Positions 7,268 through 14,783 are shown, numbered from the stretch's first letter. The stretch: 44,175 bases of DNA from an uncultured Christensenellaceae bacterium (GCA_910588425.1 CAJUPM010000015.1:1571-45745); one strand, 5' to 3'. Numbers and translations: made by a program. Notes: generated by a model from the letters alone, not told the origin.

Positions 7268-7579
7268 TCAACCTCTCAAAATACTAATAGCTTCATCGAT
7301 GGTATGAGCTACACCCGCAAGCGCACCCGTCGCCCGCATTGCTGCCAGAAATTTTTCCTGCTCTTCCCTCGGTTTTTCTCCTGGCAGCTTTACTTCTATA
7401 TACACCGCCCGGCCATCGCTTGTCCTGTGCCCGCTCAAGTCAGCCTCGCCATTTATGCCTATAATAATCGGCCTTCCGTCAGCAGTATAAAAAAGCCCGC
7501 TGTTGCGTCTGAAAATCACGCAGTTTTCTTCCGAAAGTGCTGCTCGTATTTTGTTTTGCAGCTTTGTTTCTGCTTTCAA
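7268..7579 (-). CDS. VRR-NUC domain nuclease
   Basis: A 103-residue stand-alone VRR-NUC domain, a PD-(D/E)XK fold nuclease found in phages as a structure-specific endonuclease. Visible active-site pattern: GEADLSG (Glu/Asp) then VYIEVKLPGEK (ExK), with FRRNSG before and REEQEKFLAAMRATGALAGVA after, all typical. I place the start at a TTG (7579) that overlaps the helicase stop as TTGA and has GGGAGG eight bases upstream. An in-frame GTG at 7618 would lie 40 bases inside the helicase gene. It is translationally coupled to the helicase. Confidence 0.88.
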   Translation of the reverse strand: MKAETKLQNKIRAALSEENCVIFRRNSGLFYTADGRPIIIGINGEADLSGHRTSDGRAVYIEVKLPGEKPREEQEKFLAAMRATGALAGVAHTIDEAISILRG

Positions 7580-8913
7580 TGCCTTGTCCTCCCTTTCAAT
7601 ACTTGCATAGCCCACCACGACGGATTCTTGTAGCCGCGTTCCTTGCCTATCGCTACTAGCTCTGGAAAGCTTTTTGCTCGCCCTTGCTGTTGTCTCGCCT
7701 TTCGCTTTGCCTCTGCAATTTTATCTGCTTCTTCGTCAGTAATCATTTTAAGCTCGATTTCCTTCTTTTTTTGTATTTCTTTTGGATGTAAAGGATATTT
7801 TGTGCCGCAGTATGGGCATATAGGCGCAGTACGAAACGTCATGAAACAGTTTGGACAAACCCTTACCAAAAAATTTCCTTCTTCCGTGAATCTGGCCTTT
7901 CTTTTTTGCGATTCGGTAAGGCTCCACCTTACATCTTCATTTGGCATAGGATTACGGGTATAATTGCCTACACAATCGATTATTTTGGCAGTTTTCCCCG
8001 GCAAATACCGCATACAACGCATCGCCTGCTGCCAGTATAAAGCATGAGATTCTGTTGGCCGTAGCAGCAGGCAGCAGCTTACTTCGTCAATAGAAACCCC
8101 CTCGCTGATAATACCCACGTTGCAAAGCACCGTAATTTCTCCTTCCCGGAATGCCTGCATAATATTACGTCGTTTTGCTGGCGGTGTTTGATTGGAGACC
8201 GCTTCTGCTGTTATCCCTGCCGCTCTAAATTCATCGGCCATTGCTTGCGCATGTTTTACCGACACGCAATAAGCAATCGTTCTTTCGCCCATTGCCAGCA
8301 AATTATATGCTGAAATTACATCGCCATAGATTGCCTTTTCGCACATAATTTTTTCTAGCTCTGATATGACAAAATCCCCCGCCATGCTTCTCACTCCGTC
8401 CGTATTTACGGTAGTTGGGGCATAATACTCATATGGCGCCAACCGTTTGTTCGCTATCAGTTCTCGCACAGAAACATCCTCTATCAGCGTGTCATATATG
8501 TCTCCCAATGGCTTCCCATCCAACCTGCAAGGGGTTGCAGTAAAACCGACGCATGGGCTTTTGTAGTGTTCAATCACCTTTACCCAGGAATTTGAGCGCG
8601 ACAGGTGCGCTTCATCTAAAATGATTAGCCTTGGCGGCGAATGCTCTTCCAGATGGTTTTTCTCTGTTAGGACCATTTCAACGCGGGCGTTTAGAATTCC
8701 AGTGTTTCTCAGGAGAGTTTCGTGTTGTTGCTTCAGTTCCCTGCGGTGAGTAAGGACCAGCACTTCTCCGGCTGTTTTTTCTGCCATTTTTGCGAAAATA
8801 TAGGATTTCCCTGCCCCGCATGGGGCCACCACAAGGGGCCTATGGTAGCCGTTTGCGAAGGCTTGCTTTGTTTTTTCAAACAGTCGCTGCTGATAATCGC
8901 GAAGTTGAATCAA
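7576..8913 (-). CDS. SF2 DEAH-box helicase (phage)
   Basis: A 445-residue ATP-dependent helicase. Walker A is APCGAGKS (residues 30-37), motif II is LDEAHLS near residue 99, and motif III is FTATP near residue 125. In the second RecA domain motif VI is QQAMRCMRYLPGK near residue 300. A C-terminal zinc ribbon (CPNCFMTF, CPYCGTKYP) and a basic tail follow. This architecture is standard for the Rad25/UvsW-like helicase in Firmicutes phage replication modules. It sits between the DUF669 single-strand-binding candidate (ATGA overlap) and the VRR-NUC nuclease, which together look like a recombination-dependent replication set. Confidence 0.93.
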   Translation of the reverse strand: MIQLRDYQQRLFEKTKQAFANGYHRPLVVAPCGAGKSYIFAKMAEKTAGEVLVLTHRRELKQQHETLLRNTGILNARVEMVLTEKNHLEEHSPPRLIILDEAHLSRSNSWVKVIEHYKSPCVGFTATPCRLDGKPLGDIYDTLIEDVSVRELIANKRLAPYEYYAPTTVNTDGVRSMAGDFVISELEKIMCEKAIYGDVISAYNLLAMGERTIAYCVSVKHAQAMADEFRAAGITAEAVSNQTPPAKRRNIMQAFREGEITVLCNVGIISEGVSIDEVSCCLLLRPTESHALYWQQAMRCMRYLPGKTAKIIDCVGNYTRNPMPNEDVRWSLTESQKRKARFTEEGNFLVRVCPNCFMTFRTAPICPYCGTKYPLHPKEIQKKKEIELKMITDEEADKIAEAKRKARQQQGRAKSFPELVAIGKERGYKNPSWWAMQVLKGRTRH

Positions 8914-9395
8914 AACGGGAAATCCTCATCATCTGCCGCTTCAAGACCTGCGAACACATCACTTTCATTACTAGGCGCAGCGCTTCCAGACCACGGCGGC
9001 AGATCGTCTTTTTGTTTACCTGTAAGAAGATATGCGACTTTCGCTTGATTTTCTCCGTTATATTGCTCATGTTTCACCCTGACAGCCCCTACCTTGCCGA
9101 TCCAAGCACGCTCGATTCCGTCTCTGATAACGCGGCTTTGTTCTGGAATGTCGAAACTATGGAAAAATGTACCCAAGTTTTGATTTGTTCTCTTGGTATC
9201 GTCGCTGAAAAGGACAAGATAATACCAGAGTTTTGACGCATATCCTGGCATTGTGAGCGTTAGCTCATACATTGCATTTCCAGCTTTCGAGCGTTTTTCA
9301 ACGGCCTCTTCAATTCTCACACGATAATCGCCTTCCGGAATTAACACGAAGGTTTTTTCCTCATATTCGTTTGGGTTGTAGTTAAAATTAGCCAT
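8910..9395 (-). CDS. DUF669 family protein, likely phage single-stranded-DNA-binding protein
   Basis: A 161-residue protein starting MANFNYNPNEYEEKTF, the DUF669 signature, with a beta-rich body (residues 15-125) that fits an OB fold. The C-terminus is a flexible acidic tail ending DDEDFPF. That closely copies the acidic hydrophobic tip by which SSB recruits partner proteins. The neighbours (Sak4-like ATPase, nuclease, helicase) are exactly such partners. SSB function is inferred from the tail, the context and what is reported for the family; no catalytic residues apply. Confidence 0.8.
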   Translation of the reverse strand: MANFNYNPNEYEEKTFVLIPEGDYRVRIEEAVEKRSKAGNAMYELTLTMPGYASKLWYYLVLFSDDTKRTNQNLGTFFHSFDIPEQSRVIRDGIERAWIGKVGAVRVKHEQYNGENQAKVAYLLTGKQKDDLPPWSGSAAPSNESDVFAGLEAADDEDFPF

Positions 9396-9570
9396 TTATT
9401 ACACCTCCTAAAATCATCAGTACAAACTTCATTGCTTGCTCCTCGTTAAAACCTACCGCCAAACACGCGTCAAAGAATTTTTTAATCTCATTCGCGGCCG
9501 CTTGTGCACTGGTTTCCTCTTCATTTTTCCCTAACAACGCCTCAAGATTTTCTATAAAATTGTCTTTCAT
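9388..9570 (-). CDS. 60-residue phage protein, unknown
   Basis: A small acidic, mostly helical protein (KNEEETSAQAAANEIKKFFDACL) with a hydrophobic C-terminal helix (AMKFVLMILGGVING). It overlaps the DUF669 start by eight bases and follows the HD gene by eight bases, so it is in the operon. It has no known family that I recognise. Confidence 0.65.
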   Translation of the reverse strand: MKDNFIENLEALLGKNEEETSAQAAANEIKKFFDACLAVGFNEEQAMKFVLMILGGVING

Positions 9571-9578
9571 GCTGCCTC

Positions 9579-10133
9579 CTAAACTTTATCAAGATATGTC
9601 GCGGCTTCATCGGCCACATGGAGTATCCACGCCAGTGGATATTTTTCATACGCTGCACCAAGCGAATAATCGTTTGAAGCTCTGTCTGCAAACCCCATAT
9701 GGCAGTTAATTGCGACTGCTTCCTCCGTTGTCAGCTTCATGAACCGCTCAATCAGAAATACCGATTTTGCACCATGGCCGCCATACGGCAAATCTTCCTG
9801 GAACGTATAGAACGGAACCTGAACCCATACTCCGCCCTGCTTTTTGTTTCGCATCTCTGTTTTATAGCAGCCAACCTTGCATAAATCGTGAAGCAGGCTC
9901 ACTATCGCAAGTGTTTCCCGTGATGCTTCAACATCATAGAGAGGAATGAGCTTGTCCATCTGCTCAAATACTGCAATCGAGTGTTCGCACAAACCGCCCT
10001 CTTTTGCTCCGTGAAAACGTGTAGATGCTGGCGCTGTGAAAAAATCTGATTTTTCCAGCCATATCATAAGTTTTTCTGAGCCTGGCCGACGAATGGACGA
10101 ATAAAAAATCTCCTGAAAGTCTTGTTTACTCAT
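9579..10133 (-). CDS. HD-domain phosphohydrolase
   Basis: A 184-residue HD-superfamily protein. The metal ligands are visible in order: CEHS (near residue 48), the HD pair in LLHDLCK (near 81), GGHGAKS, INCHMG and the final Asp in LHVADEAATYL. Related phage and bacterial proteins hydrolyse nucleotides or nucleic-acid ends; the substrate here cannot be told. The start at 10133 (MSKQDFQEIF) overlaps the ATPase stop as ATGA; the longer in-frame start at 10286 lies inside that gene and is rejected. Confidence 0.85.
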   Translation of the reverse strand: MSKQDFQEIFYSSIRRPGSEKLMIWLEKSDFFTAPASTRFHGAKEGGLCEHSIAVFEQMDKLIPLYDVEASRETLAIVSLLHDLCKVGCYKTEMRNKKQGGVWVQVPFYTFQEDLPYGGHGAKSVFLIERFMKLTTEEAVAINCHMGFADRASNDYSLGAAYEKYPLAWILHVADEAATYLDKV

Positions 10134-10771
10134 GCTTTTTCCTCCGCAAATAGGTCCTCGGGCATACACCAGTCTCTGCAAGCGATTTGGTCCTTTGCCA
10201 TGACGAGCGGGCCGCCCTTCAGCGAGTAATACCAGATACGTTTTCCGTCTTTTTCGCGTGTATTGATATATCCAACCACATTGCAAAGCCCCGCGATATT
10301 ATCCAGTACCTTGTTTGGAATTTTCGGTTCCAATCGCTGCGCCAGCGATCCGTCCGGTCGAGTGATTTGAGTCATATTGCTCCATGCCGTGAATACAGTG
10401 TTGCAGTCTAGCCGCGTAGATTCTCTTGTGAGCCGCTTTAAACTTTGATACACAAGCTGGTAGGCCTGTCTCATATCCTTGTACTTTTTTGAGTCCTCCA
10501 GCTCTAAAATCCACATATCGAACAAGTCCGATAAGTTATCTACGATAATGTTGTCATACTTCTTTGTAGCCGCTCCCGTTTGATATGCGTCTAAAAATTC
10601 CTGAACCCTCGATACCGCCTGTATGTCCAAATTAGGCCGTTCAAAATTTTTCAAAACAATGCTGCTGTTATCACTGCAAATCAGCAGATTTTTCTTTCGC
10701 CTCGGTGCAGCGACCAGTGTTGCGTTCGTGGTTTTACCACCGCCACTCGGCGAATAAAGCAATGCGTTCAA
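10130..10771 (-). CDS. Phage RecA-like ATPase (AAA_24 / Sak4-like)
   Basis: A 213-residue P-loop protein starting directly at the Walker A region: YSPSGGGKTT (residues 6-15). Walker B is NIIVDNLSDLF near residue 75. The single-domain RecA-like layout and its place between a PD-(D/E)XK nuclease and a DUF669 protein match the Sak4 group of single-strand-annealing recombinases. A general AAA_24 NTP-binding role is the safer label. It starts two bases after the nuclease stop. Confidence 0.82.
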   Translation of the reverse strand: MNALLYSPSGGGKTTNATLVAAPRRKKNLLICSDNSSIVLKNFERPNLDIQAVSRVQEFLDAYQTGAATKKYDNIIVDNLSDLFDMWILELEDSKKYKDMRQAYQLVYQSLKRLTRESTRLDCNTVFTAWSNMTQITRPDGSLAQRLEPKIPNKVLDNIAGLCNVVGYINTREKDGKRIWYYSLKGGPLVMAKDQIACRDWCMPEDLFAEEKA

Positions 10772-10773
10772 TC

Positions 10774-11568
10774 CTAAAATACTCCTTTCATAATCTTCTT
10801 CTCCTGCGCTGAGAACCCCACCAATTCAAAATCAATGGGTTCCTTCAGTTCTTTTGTTGCCCGGCAATATGGGCATATTTCACAACGTTCGGGCTCAATT
10901 TCCCCGCTCTTAATTTTCAAAATTCGGGGCATGTTGTTCTCAACTTCTGCCAAGCATTCCTTCCTTCTCCACTCTGGCACGCAGATGATCTCCAAATTTA
11001 CTGGTTCTTCTTTGGTCGCCACTGCTAAATACGTCTCTTTTTGTTTTTTCCTTCGTCTTTGCCGCCGCTCTACTTCCGCATAAATTGCAAGCTGCAAGTC
11101 GTAGCCCCAATATTCCACAAATGACTTTCCCATGACCCGATCCATGGAGCGCATCACCTTTAAATCCACAATTTTATTTCGGCTTAGAGCGTCAATTTTG
11201 ATTTTCCAGGGTGCACGAAAGAGACTAGCGGTAAAAATCCGTTGTTTTTCGCCGCTCATGTAGGCCATGAACAGTTTGTCTTTAGAGACTCTTTTGATGA
11301 TTTCTTCCGCTTGCGCGTAATCTTTCTTTAACTCTCCATTTGCTTTGAAAATTTCAGGGTGTGTTTCTACGAATTGTGTCAGTGTCCCTTCAAAGTGGCT
11401 ATCCACATAGCTTCCAACCAGCAATGCGGTTGTAGGCTTCTGCTGATAGGTCCCCTGCAGCTTCGCCATTGCCATTGCTTCACATTTCATGAAATCCTTG
11501 TATTGCGAAACAGACATGTACTTTTGATTTGCAGCGGCAGAATAATAGTTTTCTGCCGTCAAGATCAT
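10774..11568 (-). CDS. PD-(D/E)XK exonuclease, RecE/Cas4-like (DUF3799 type)
   Basis: A 264-residue nuclease. The core motifs are KIKIDALSRNKIVDLKVMRS (residues about 122-141; Asp then DLK, the D-x-K active site) followed by YDLQLAIYAE (QxxxY box). The N-terminal MSVSQYKDFMKCEAMAMA is typical of phage RecE-like or DUF3799 proteins. Near the C-terminus CEICPYCR supplies cysteines that in relatives hold an iron-sulfur or zinc site. Paired with the Sak4-like ATPase, it would resect DNA for annealing-type recombination. It overlaps the upstream gene by four bases. Confidence 0.85.
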   Translation of the reverse strand: MILTAENYYSAAANQKYMSVSQYKDFMKCEAMAMAKLQGTYQQKPTTALLVGSYVDSHFEGTLTQFVETHPEIFKANGELKKDYAQAEEIIKRVSKDKLFMAYMSGEKQRIFTASLFRAPWKIKIDALSRNKIVDLKVMRSMDRVMGKSFVEYWGYDLQLAIYAEVERRQRRRKKQKETYLAVATKEEPVNLEIICVPEWRRKECLAEVENNMPRILKIKSGEIEPERCEICPYCRATKELKEPIDFELVGFSAQEKKIMKGVF

Positions 11569-12017
11569 AAATTATGTTTTACCCTATCCCTCTCTTCTGC
11601 CTGCTTTGCGTCGTTCCATCGCTCGGTAGTACCAACCAAATAGCCTGTAATTCTACGAATGCGTTCAAAGGGAGCTCCTTTCACTTTAAACTTTAGCTCT
11701 ATTTCTGCCTCATCGTCCTCCGCATACCTGATTTCAACTTCTTTCAGCGCCGCATGTTTTTTGCGCAGATGCTCTACATAAGATAGCGCTTCCTCTACCT
11801 TCATATCTGCAGGGTACTTTACAGCAATGCCATCTTTCTCAAAACGTCTCATTTGTACAAACAACTCCTTCAAATACAGCGGGCAATAAACAATAACGCC
11901 TTCGCTGTCTGTTTTTGCGCCTTTTACTGGTATTAGGGCTCTGTCCCAGCTGCATTGCAGTTCCGGCGGTGCAGCCGACCTCTTGCATGTCCAGCAAAGC
12001 CGCTTTGTACTATTCAT
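11565..12017 (-). CDS. Small protein with N-terminal zinc finger and NrdD-like C-terminus
   Basis: A 150-residue protein. The first 50 residues hold CWTCKRSAAPP, then QCSWD and YCPLY, a possible four-cysteine site. The end (RRITGYLVGTTERWNDAKQA, then RDRVKH) strongly resembles the C-terminal glycyl-radical tail region of class III ribonucleotide reductase, but no catalytic barrel is present. Such NrdD-tail proteins are known in phages; what they do is unclear. The ATG at 12017 has AGAGG upstream and overlaps the preceding small gene by eight bases; a longer frame to 12089 lies inside that gene. Confidence 0.65.
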   Translation of the reverse strand: MNSTKRLCWTCKRSAAPPELQCSWDRALIPVKGAKTDSEGVIVYCPLYLKELFVQMRRFEKDGIAVKYPADMKVEEALSYVEHLRKKHAALKEVEIRYAEDDEAEIELKFKVKGAPFERIRRITGYLVGTTERWNDAKQAEERDRVKHNL

Positions 12018-12171
12018 TACATGCCTCTGCTGGGATATAGCAGGGGAATCCCAAGCGTTCCAGAACTGCTCGGCACGAATCGCAGGCACAATCGAAACAT
12101 ACTATGCGATCTTCTATTTCATAATAGCCCCAATCATCGTCGACATGCTCGCCGCACACAGCGCATATCAC
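12010..12171 (-). CDS. 53-residue zinc-ribbon protein with GTG start
   Basis: The frame starts at a GTG that overlaps the upstream stop (GTGA). It reads MICAVCGEHVDDDWGYYEI and then CFDCACDSC, giving two to three CxxC pairs, so a zinc ribbon is likely. The start of the next gene lies within its last codons. Tight overlaps on both sides and the regular cysteine spacing support it as real. Function unknown. Confidence 0.7.
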   Translation of the reverse strand: MICAVCGEHVDDDWGYYEIEDRIVCFDCACDSCRAVLERLGFPCYIPAEACNE

Positions 12172-12347
12172 GTTTGCATCATCTCCCGCCGTTTGATGTT
12201 CTCAAGATTTTCCATAATGCTTTTCATTTCCTTGTAAAGGAACTCTTCGTGCAGTGGGTTGATTTTCGAGCTGGACAACAAGGAGTCGCAGATTCCCTTC
12301 ATTGATTGCAAACACCGTTTGCGCTCTGCTTCCGTGCTATTTCGCAT
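12168..12347 (-). CDS. Small helical phage protein, unknown
   Basis: A 59-residue frame starting MRNSTEAERKRCLQSMKG, mainly helical and basic. The ATG at 12347 is preferred because GGAG lies nine bases upstream. An in-frame ATG at 12362 is the alternative. It overlaps the end of the upstream gene by 11 bases and the GTG start of the next gene, so it sits in the same operon. No family recognised. Confidence 0.6.
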   Translation of the reverse strand: MRNSTEAERKRCLQSMKGICDSLLSSSKINPLHEEFLYKEMKSIMENLENIKRREMMQT

Positions 12348-12477
12348 CTCGATGTTCTCCATAAATCCAGACAAAGCCGTCCGTGTCCATCTCCATATAA
12401 TAGCCCTCATCTCTTAACGCTTCGGCATACCCTAGCGTCATTTTCCTGCTATCTTCTACTCCAATTAGAACTTCCAT
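12337..12477 (-). CDS. 46-residue acidic small protein
   Basis: The frame starts MEVLIGVEDSRKMTLGYAEA after an AGGGG site and runs to 12337. It is acidic and probably one alpha/beta unit (YYMEMDTDGFVWIYGEH). It is the first gene of the tightly packed leftward early set and lies back to back with the rightward gene at 12530. Function unknown. Confidence 0.6.
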   Translation of the reverse strand: MEVLIGVEDSRKMTLGYAEALRDEGYYMEMDTDGFVWIYGEHRDAK

Positions 12478-12529
12478 TTTCTTTCCCCTTTCATTGTTAA
12501 TATGTTAAAATAAATTTGGAGGCAGATTT

Positions 12530-12871
12530 ATGAAATTAACAAAAAACCATAAGATACTCTTGGATATCGCAATCAAAAATCCACCTAACCTTCAGAGCCG
12601 CTTCTATACCCTTGACTATATTTGCCGCTTTGCCCAAGACTGGGATTCGTTCATTGTTTTCAGTATTGTAAATAATCTGGTTGAAATTAACGCCGCTGGC
12701 TGGGGCGATAAACAACACACCGCATTTTACTTGAATGAAACAGGCCGCGAATATAGACAAATAGACCACTTGGAAAAGGCCGAACGCTGGAAAGAACGCG
12801 CTTATGGCTTTGTTTCCGGTGTACTAATTTCTGTCTTAGGAGGTGCTATCCTAAAATTGCTTTTAGGATAG
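12530..12871 (+). CDS. 113-residue protein with C-terminal membrane helix
   Basis: A rightward gene with GGAGG before its ATG. Residues 1-80 look like a small winged-helix or alpha/beta domain (NHKILLDIAIKNPP, YLNETGREYRQ). A charged linker (EKAERWKERAYG) leads to one membrane helix (FVSGVLISVLGGAILKLLLG) at the end, so the protein is tail-anchored. The layout recalls DUF2513 proteins, which also combine an end-of-domain GREY/GHEF motif with a helical tail, but this one is not a clear member. It is convergent with the next gene and shares a palindromic terminator with it. Confidence 0.65.
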   Translation: MKLTKNHKILLDIAIKNPPNLQSRFYTLDYICRFAQDWDSFIVFSIVNNLVEINAAGWGDKQHTAFYLNETGREYRQIDHLEKAERWKERAYGFVSGVLISVLGGAILKLLLG

Positions 12872-12872
12872 C
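12845..12872. terminator. Bidirectional hairpin terminator inside two overlapping genes
   Basis: A perfect 12-bp palindrome, GCTATCCTAAAA then TTGC then TTTTAGGATAGC, spans the overlapping ends of the convergent genes at 12530 and 12944. Stop codons of both genes lie in its arms, so it can serve either direction. Confidence 0.75.
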
Positions 12873-12944
12873 AAGACCTGCAATCAAGCCAAACGCAAAC
12901 CACACCATCCCTCGAAAACCACTTAATGGATCTTTCTCCCACAT
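12846..12944 (-). CDS. 32-residue membrane peptide
   Basis: A short frame MWEKDPLSGFRGMVWFAFGL ending ILKAILG, with a perfect AGGAGG seven bases before the ATG. One membrane helix is predicted by eye. Its last 26 bases overlap the end of the convergent gene at 12871, and both proteins end in ILK(A/L)(I/L)LG because the palindrome encodes both tails. Function unknown; a small membrane regulator or toxin-like peptide is possible. Confidence 0.6.
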   Translation of the reverse strand: MWEKDPLSGFRGMVWFAFGLIAGLAILKAILG

Positions 12945-12998
12945 AGCTATCCTCCTTCGTTTTTATTCAATCTGTAATCTTGCATTTTTGCTTGCCGC

Positions 12999-13352
12999 CT
13001 ACCGTACTAACCGTAATCCATGCTGGCCTTGCGCCTGCCTTAGCTCATCTGCCGGCATCAGAACAACACACATATTCTGCGGGAGTATTCCCGAACCAGC
13101 TCTTGCTTTTCTTGCCTGCACTTCCTCATAGCTTTGCGCAGTTTTTCTATCTCTTGGGAAAACGAGATGCAGGTATTCTTCTGGCTCACCGATGAGCTCC
13201 ATGATTTTGTACATCTCGGTAATCGTCCAGTCTCCTTTACCCTGCATACGCGAGGTGATGTATCCATCTGACCGCCCAAGATGCTTTCCAAGGTCGCTTC
13301 TCTGAATATCCAGCTGTGAAAGTCGTTCTTTTAAATATGGATAGCGTTTCAT
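12999..13352 (-). CDS. Phage HTH regulator (XRE-like)
   Basis: A 117-residue DNA-binding protein starting MKRYPYLKERLSQLDIQRSD, with an HTH at residues 14-45 (DLGKHLGRSDGYITSRM as turn and recognition helix) and a helical C-terminal part. Such proteins sit at the head of phage early operons as Cro-like or activator proteins. The ATG at 13352 has a GGAGG-like site close before it; an in-frame start at 13409 lacks one. The upstream 190 bases carry dyads. Confidence 0.75.
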   Translation of the reverse strand: MKRYPYLKERLSQLDIQRSDLGKHLGRSDGYITSRMQGKGDWTITEMYKIMELIGEPEEYLHLVFPRDRKTAQSYEEVQARKARAGSGILPQNMCVVLMPADELRQAQGQHGLRLVR

Positions 13353-13454
13353 TTTCTTCCTCCTTTCTAAATGCTCTTTTTTATTCCAAAATTCTTTATA
13401 GCCTCGCACTCTTGTTTACAATTATTTTACAAGCGAAATCAAGCGACAAACCAA

Positions 13455-13498
13455 AGTATATGATATACTACACAGCATACAAGATATTGTGTACACAA
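13455..13498. promoter_or_regulatory. Dyads in the divergent control region 13353-13542
   Basis: Two inverted repeats lie between the leftward HTH gene and the rightward 42-residue gene: AGTATA-TGA-TATACT (13455-13469) and the perfect 12-bp palindrome TTGTGTACACAA (13487-13498). A half-site like the operators at 16552, AAGCGACAAA, is at 13441. The rest of this 190-base gap shows no gene. Confidence 0.5.
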
Positions 13499-13542
13499 CC
13501 TATCTTTGAATCTTGTAAATACAACAGAAAGGAGTGCATGTA

Positions 13543-13671
13543 TTGGCTAATAAAAGGCAAACCAGCAAATCTGTTGCTTCTAAGGCTTCCGACCTTCTTA
13601 AAAATAGCAGTTCTAAGAAGGTAAAGTCCGTTGCAGGAAGCGCATTGTCTCAGACCAAGAAGGGCAAGTAA
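13543..13671 (+). CDS. 42-residue basic small phage protein (TTG start)
   Basis: The frame uses a TTG start eight bases after AAAGGAG and reads ANKRQTSKSVASKASDLLKN, ending SALSQTKKGK. This Lys/Ser-rich pattern (KRQTSKxVASKASxxL ... SVAGSALSQ) is one I have met in small phage-encoded proteins of several hosts; no function is known. A GTG nine bases earlier is in frame but overlaps the ribosome site. It ends one base before the convergent HTH gene. Confidence 0.7.
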   Translation: MANKRQTSKSVASKASDLLKNSSSKKVKSVAGSALSQTKKGK

Positions 13672-13872
13672 CTATGAGCTTCTTCTGAACAACCAGCGAA
13701 AGTCATATCTTGAGAAGAATTCCGAGTGAATGGCCATCGCTTCGGTAACAAGAAAATCTTGTCTTCCATTTATTTTTCCGCTGATTGTGTTTCTGTGTAG
13801 CCCTAGCACATTGGCAAGGTCTACAATCTCTATCCTGTCTGCATGCATTGCAGATTTAAGGTTAGAGTACAT
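13672..13872 (-). CDS. Small HTH regulator (Cro-like)
   Basis: A 66-residue protein MYSNLKSAMHADRIEIVDLA with an HTH in residues 17-40 (VDLANVLGLHRNTISGKIN) and an aromatic tail (FFSRYDFRWLF). The form matches the small Cro/ArpU-like DNA-binding proteins of Firmicutes phages. It has GGAGG upstream and is convergent with the 42-residue gene, whose stop codon it abuts. Confidence 0.75.
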   Translation of the reverse strand: MYSNLKSAMHADRIEIVDLANVLGLHRNTISGKINGRQDFLVTEAMAIHSEFFSRYDFRWLFRRSS

Positions 13873-13913
13873 CTTTAGCTACCTCCTTTATCAGAAATTA
13901 CGAAAGGAACTGG

Positions 13914-14246
13914 ATGAAAAAAACTACTTTACGAGTAACAGGAATCGATGAAATGCAAGATTTTATGAACGCTTCTTTACAAACACTGGAGGGATTCTCA
14001 AGCCCTACCGAGATTGATATGGCCGAAATTCTTACACCTGAATTCTTGCAAGCCACATCATCAGTCAGCTCTTTTGATGAGCTTTTAGATAAGAGCGGTT
14101 TCAAGGTTGAGACGCAAGATGACTTCATTGCCATACCAGAAGAAGAGTTTGACCAATACATCAGAAGCATTTCTAGCTTTAATTCTTGGAGTGATATGCT
14201 TGCTTGCGCTTCTGAAGAATATGTAGTCGATCAATTAGATTTCTAA
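13914..14246 (+). CDS. 110-residue acidic protein, unknown
   Basis: A rightward gene starting MKKTTLRVTGIDEMQDFMNA after AAAGGA. It is acidic and rich in Ser and Phe, with repeated SSFxxxxD patterns (SSVSSFDELLD, SISSFNSWSDML). No known domain is seen. It is followed by its own terminator, so it is a single-gene unit inside the control region, opposite in direction to the early operon. Confidence 0.65.
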   Translation: MKKTTLRVTGIDEMQDFMNASLQTLEGFSSPTEIDMAEILTPEFLQATSSVSSFDELLDKSGFKVETQDDFIAIPEEEFDQYIRSISSFNSWSDMLACASEEYVVDQLDF

Positions 14247-14253
14247 CTCTCAT

Positions 14254-14306
14254 GCTGTCCGAATATTTGTTTTACCAGAACATCTATTTCGGGCAGCAGT
14301 TTTTTA
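14254..14306 (+). terminator. Terminator of the 110-residue gene
   Basis: Long-range stem GCTGTCCGAATA (14254-14265) with TATTTCGGGCAGC (14285-14297), then TTTTTT at 14300-14305. It lies 8 bases after the stop codon. The sequence from here to 14457 shows no other feature. Confidence 0.6.
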
Positions 14307-14457
14307 TTTGCTCAAGCTGTTCAATTTGCCCTACACAGGCGGCTTTTTACTTCTCTCGTATCCTTTGGCCGCCAATAAATCGCGTTTTCTTCCATTTTTC
14401 TACAAACATTGCTATCCTTTTAGAAGACAAAAAATTAAAAGAAAGGAGGATATGCTT

Positions 14458-14775
14458 ATGTTACGCGTCACAAATTTCGAAAAATTTTGTTCCATTATTG
14501 ATAATTTCAAGGCCTCTGGTATTCAAGTAAAGATATTCGGTAATAGAGAAGAAATCTATATTGGATGGCTCTCCGATAAGCCTTGTAAAGCAAATACGCT
14601 TCAAATTAGACTAGTCGCCTTGACTTCTATTGGAACGATTTATTGTGATGAAAGGTTCAATCTTGACAAAGATTCTGAATTAGTCGAGCAAGCCAACGCT
14701 TTAATTACTTCTCTCGAAATCACAAACGCGGAATTATCTTTTGGTGATGGAAATGGTAAGATTTCCATCAAGTAG
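14458..14775 (+). CDS. 105-residue protein, unknown
   Basis: A rightward gene reading MLRVTNFEKFCSIIDNFKAS, alpha/beta in character with a beta-rich end (ELSFGDGNGKISIK). The ATG at 14458 is set seven bases after AAGGAGGA; a nearer in-frame ATG (14452) is too close to the site. It has a terminator directly after it and is convergent with a small leftward gene. No family recognised. Confidence 0.65.
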   Translation: MLRVTNFEKFCSIIDNFKASGIQVKIFGNREEIYIGWLSDKPCKANTLQIRLVALTSIGTIYCDERFNLDKDSELVEQANALITSLEITNAELSFGDGNGKISIK

Positions 14776-14783
14776 CTTTCACT

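Noticed and set aside
14252..14530. A 92-codon plus-strand frame
   Set aside because: It starts at the terminator hairpin of the gene before it and overlaps a better frame with AAGGAGG; composition is not protein-like.
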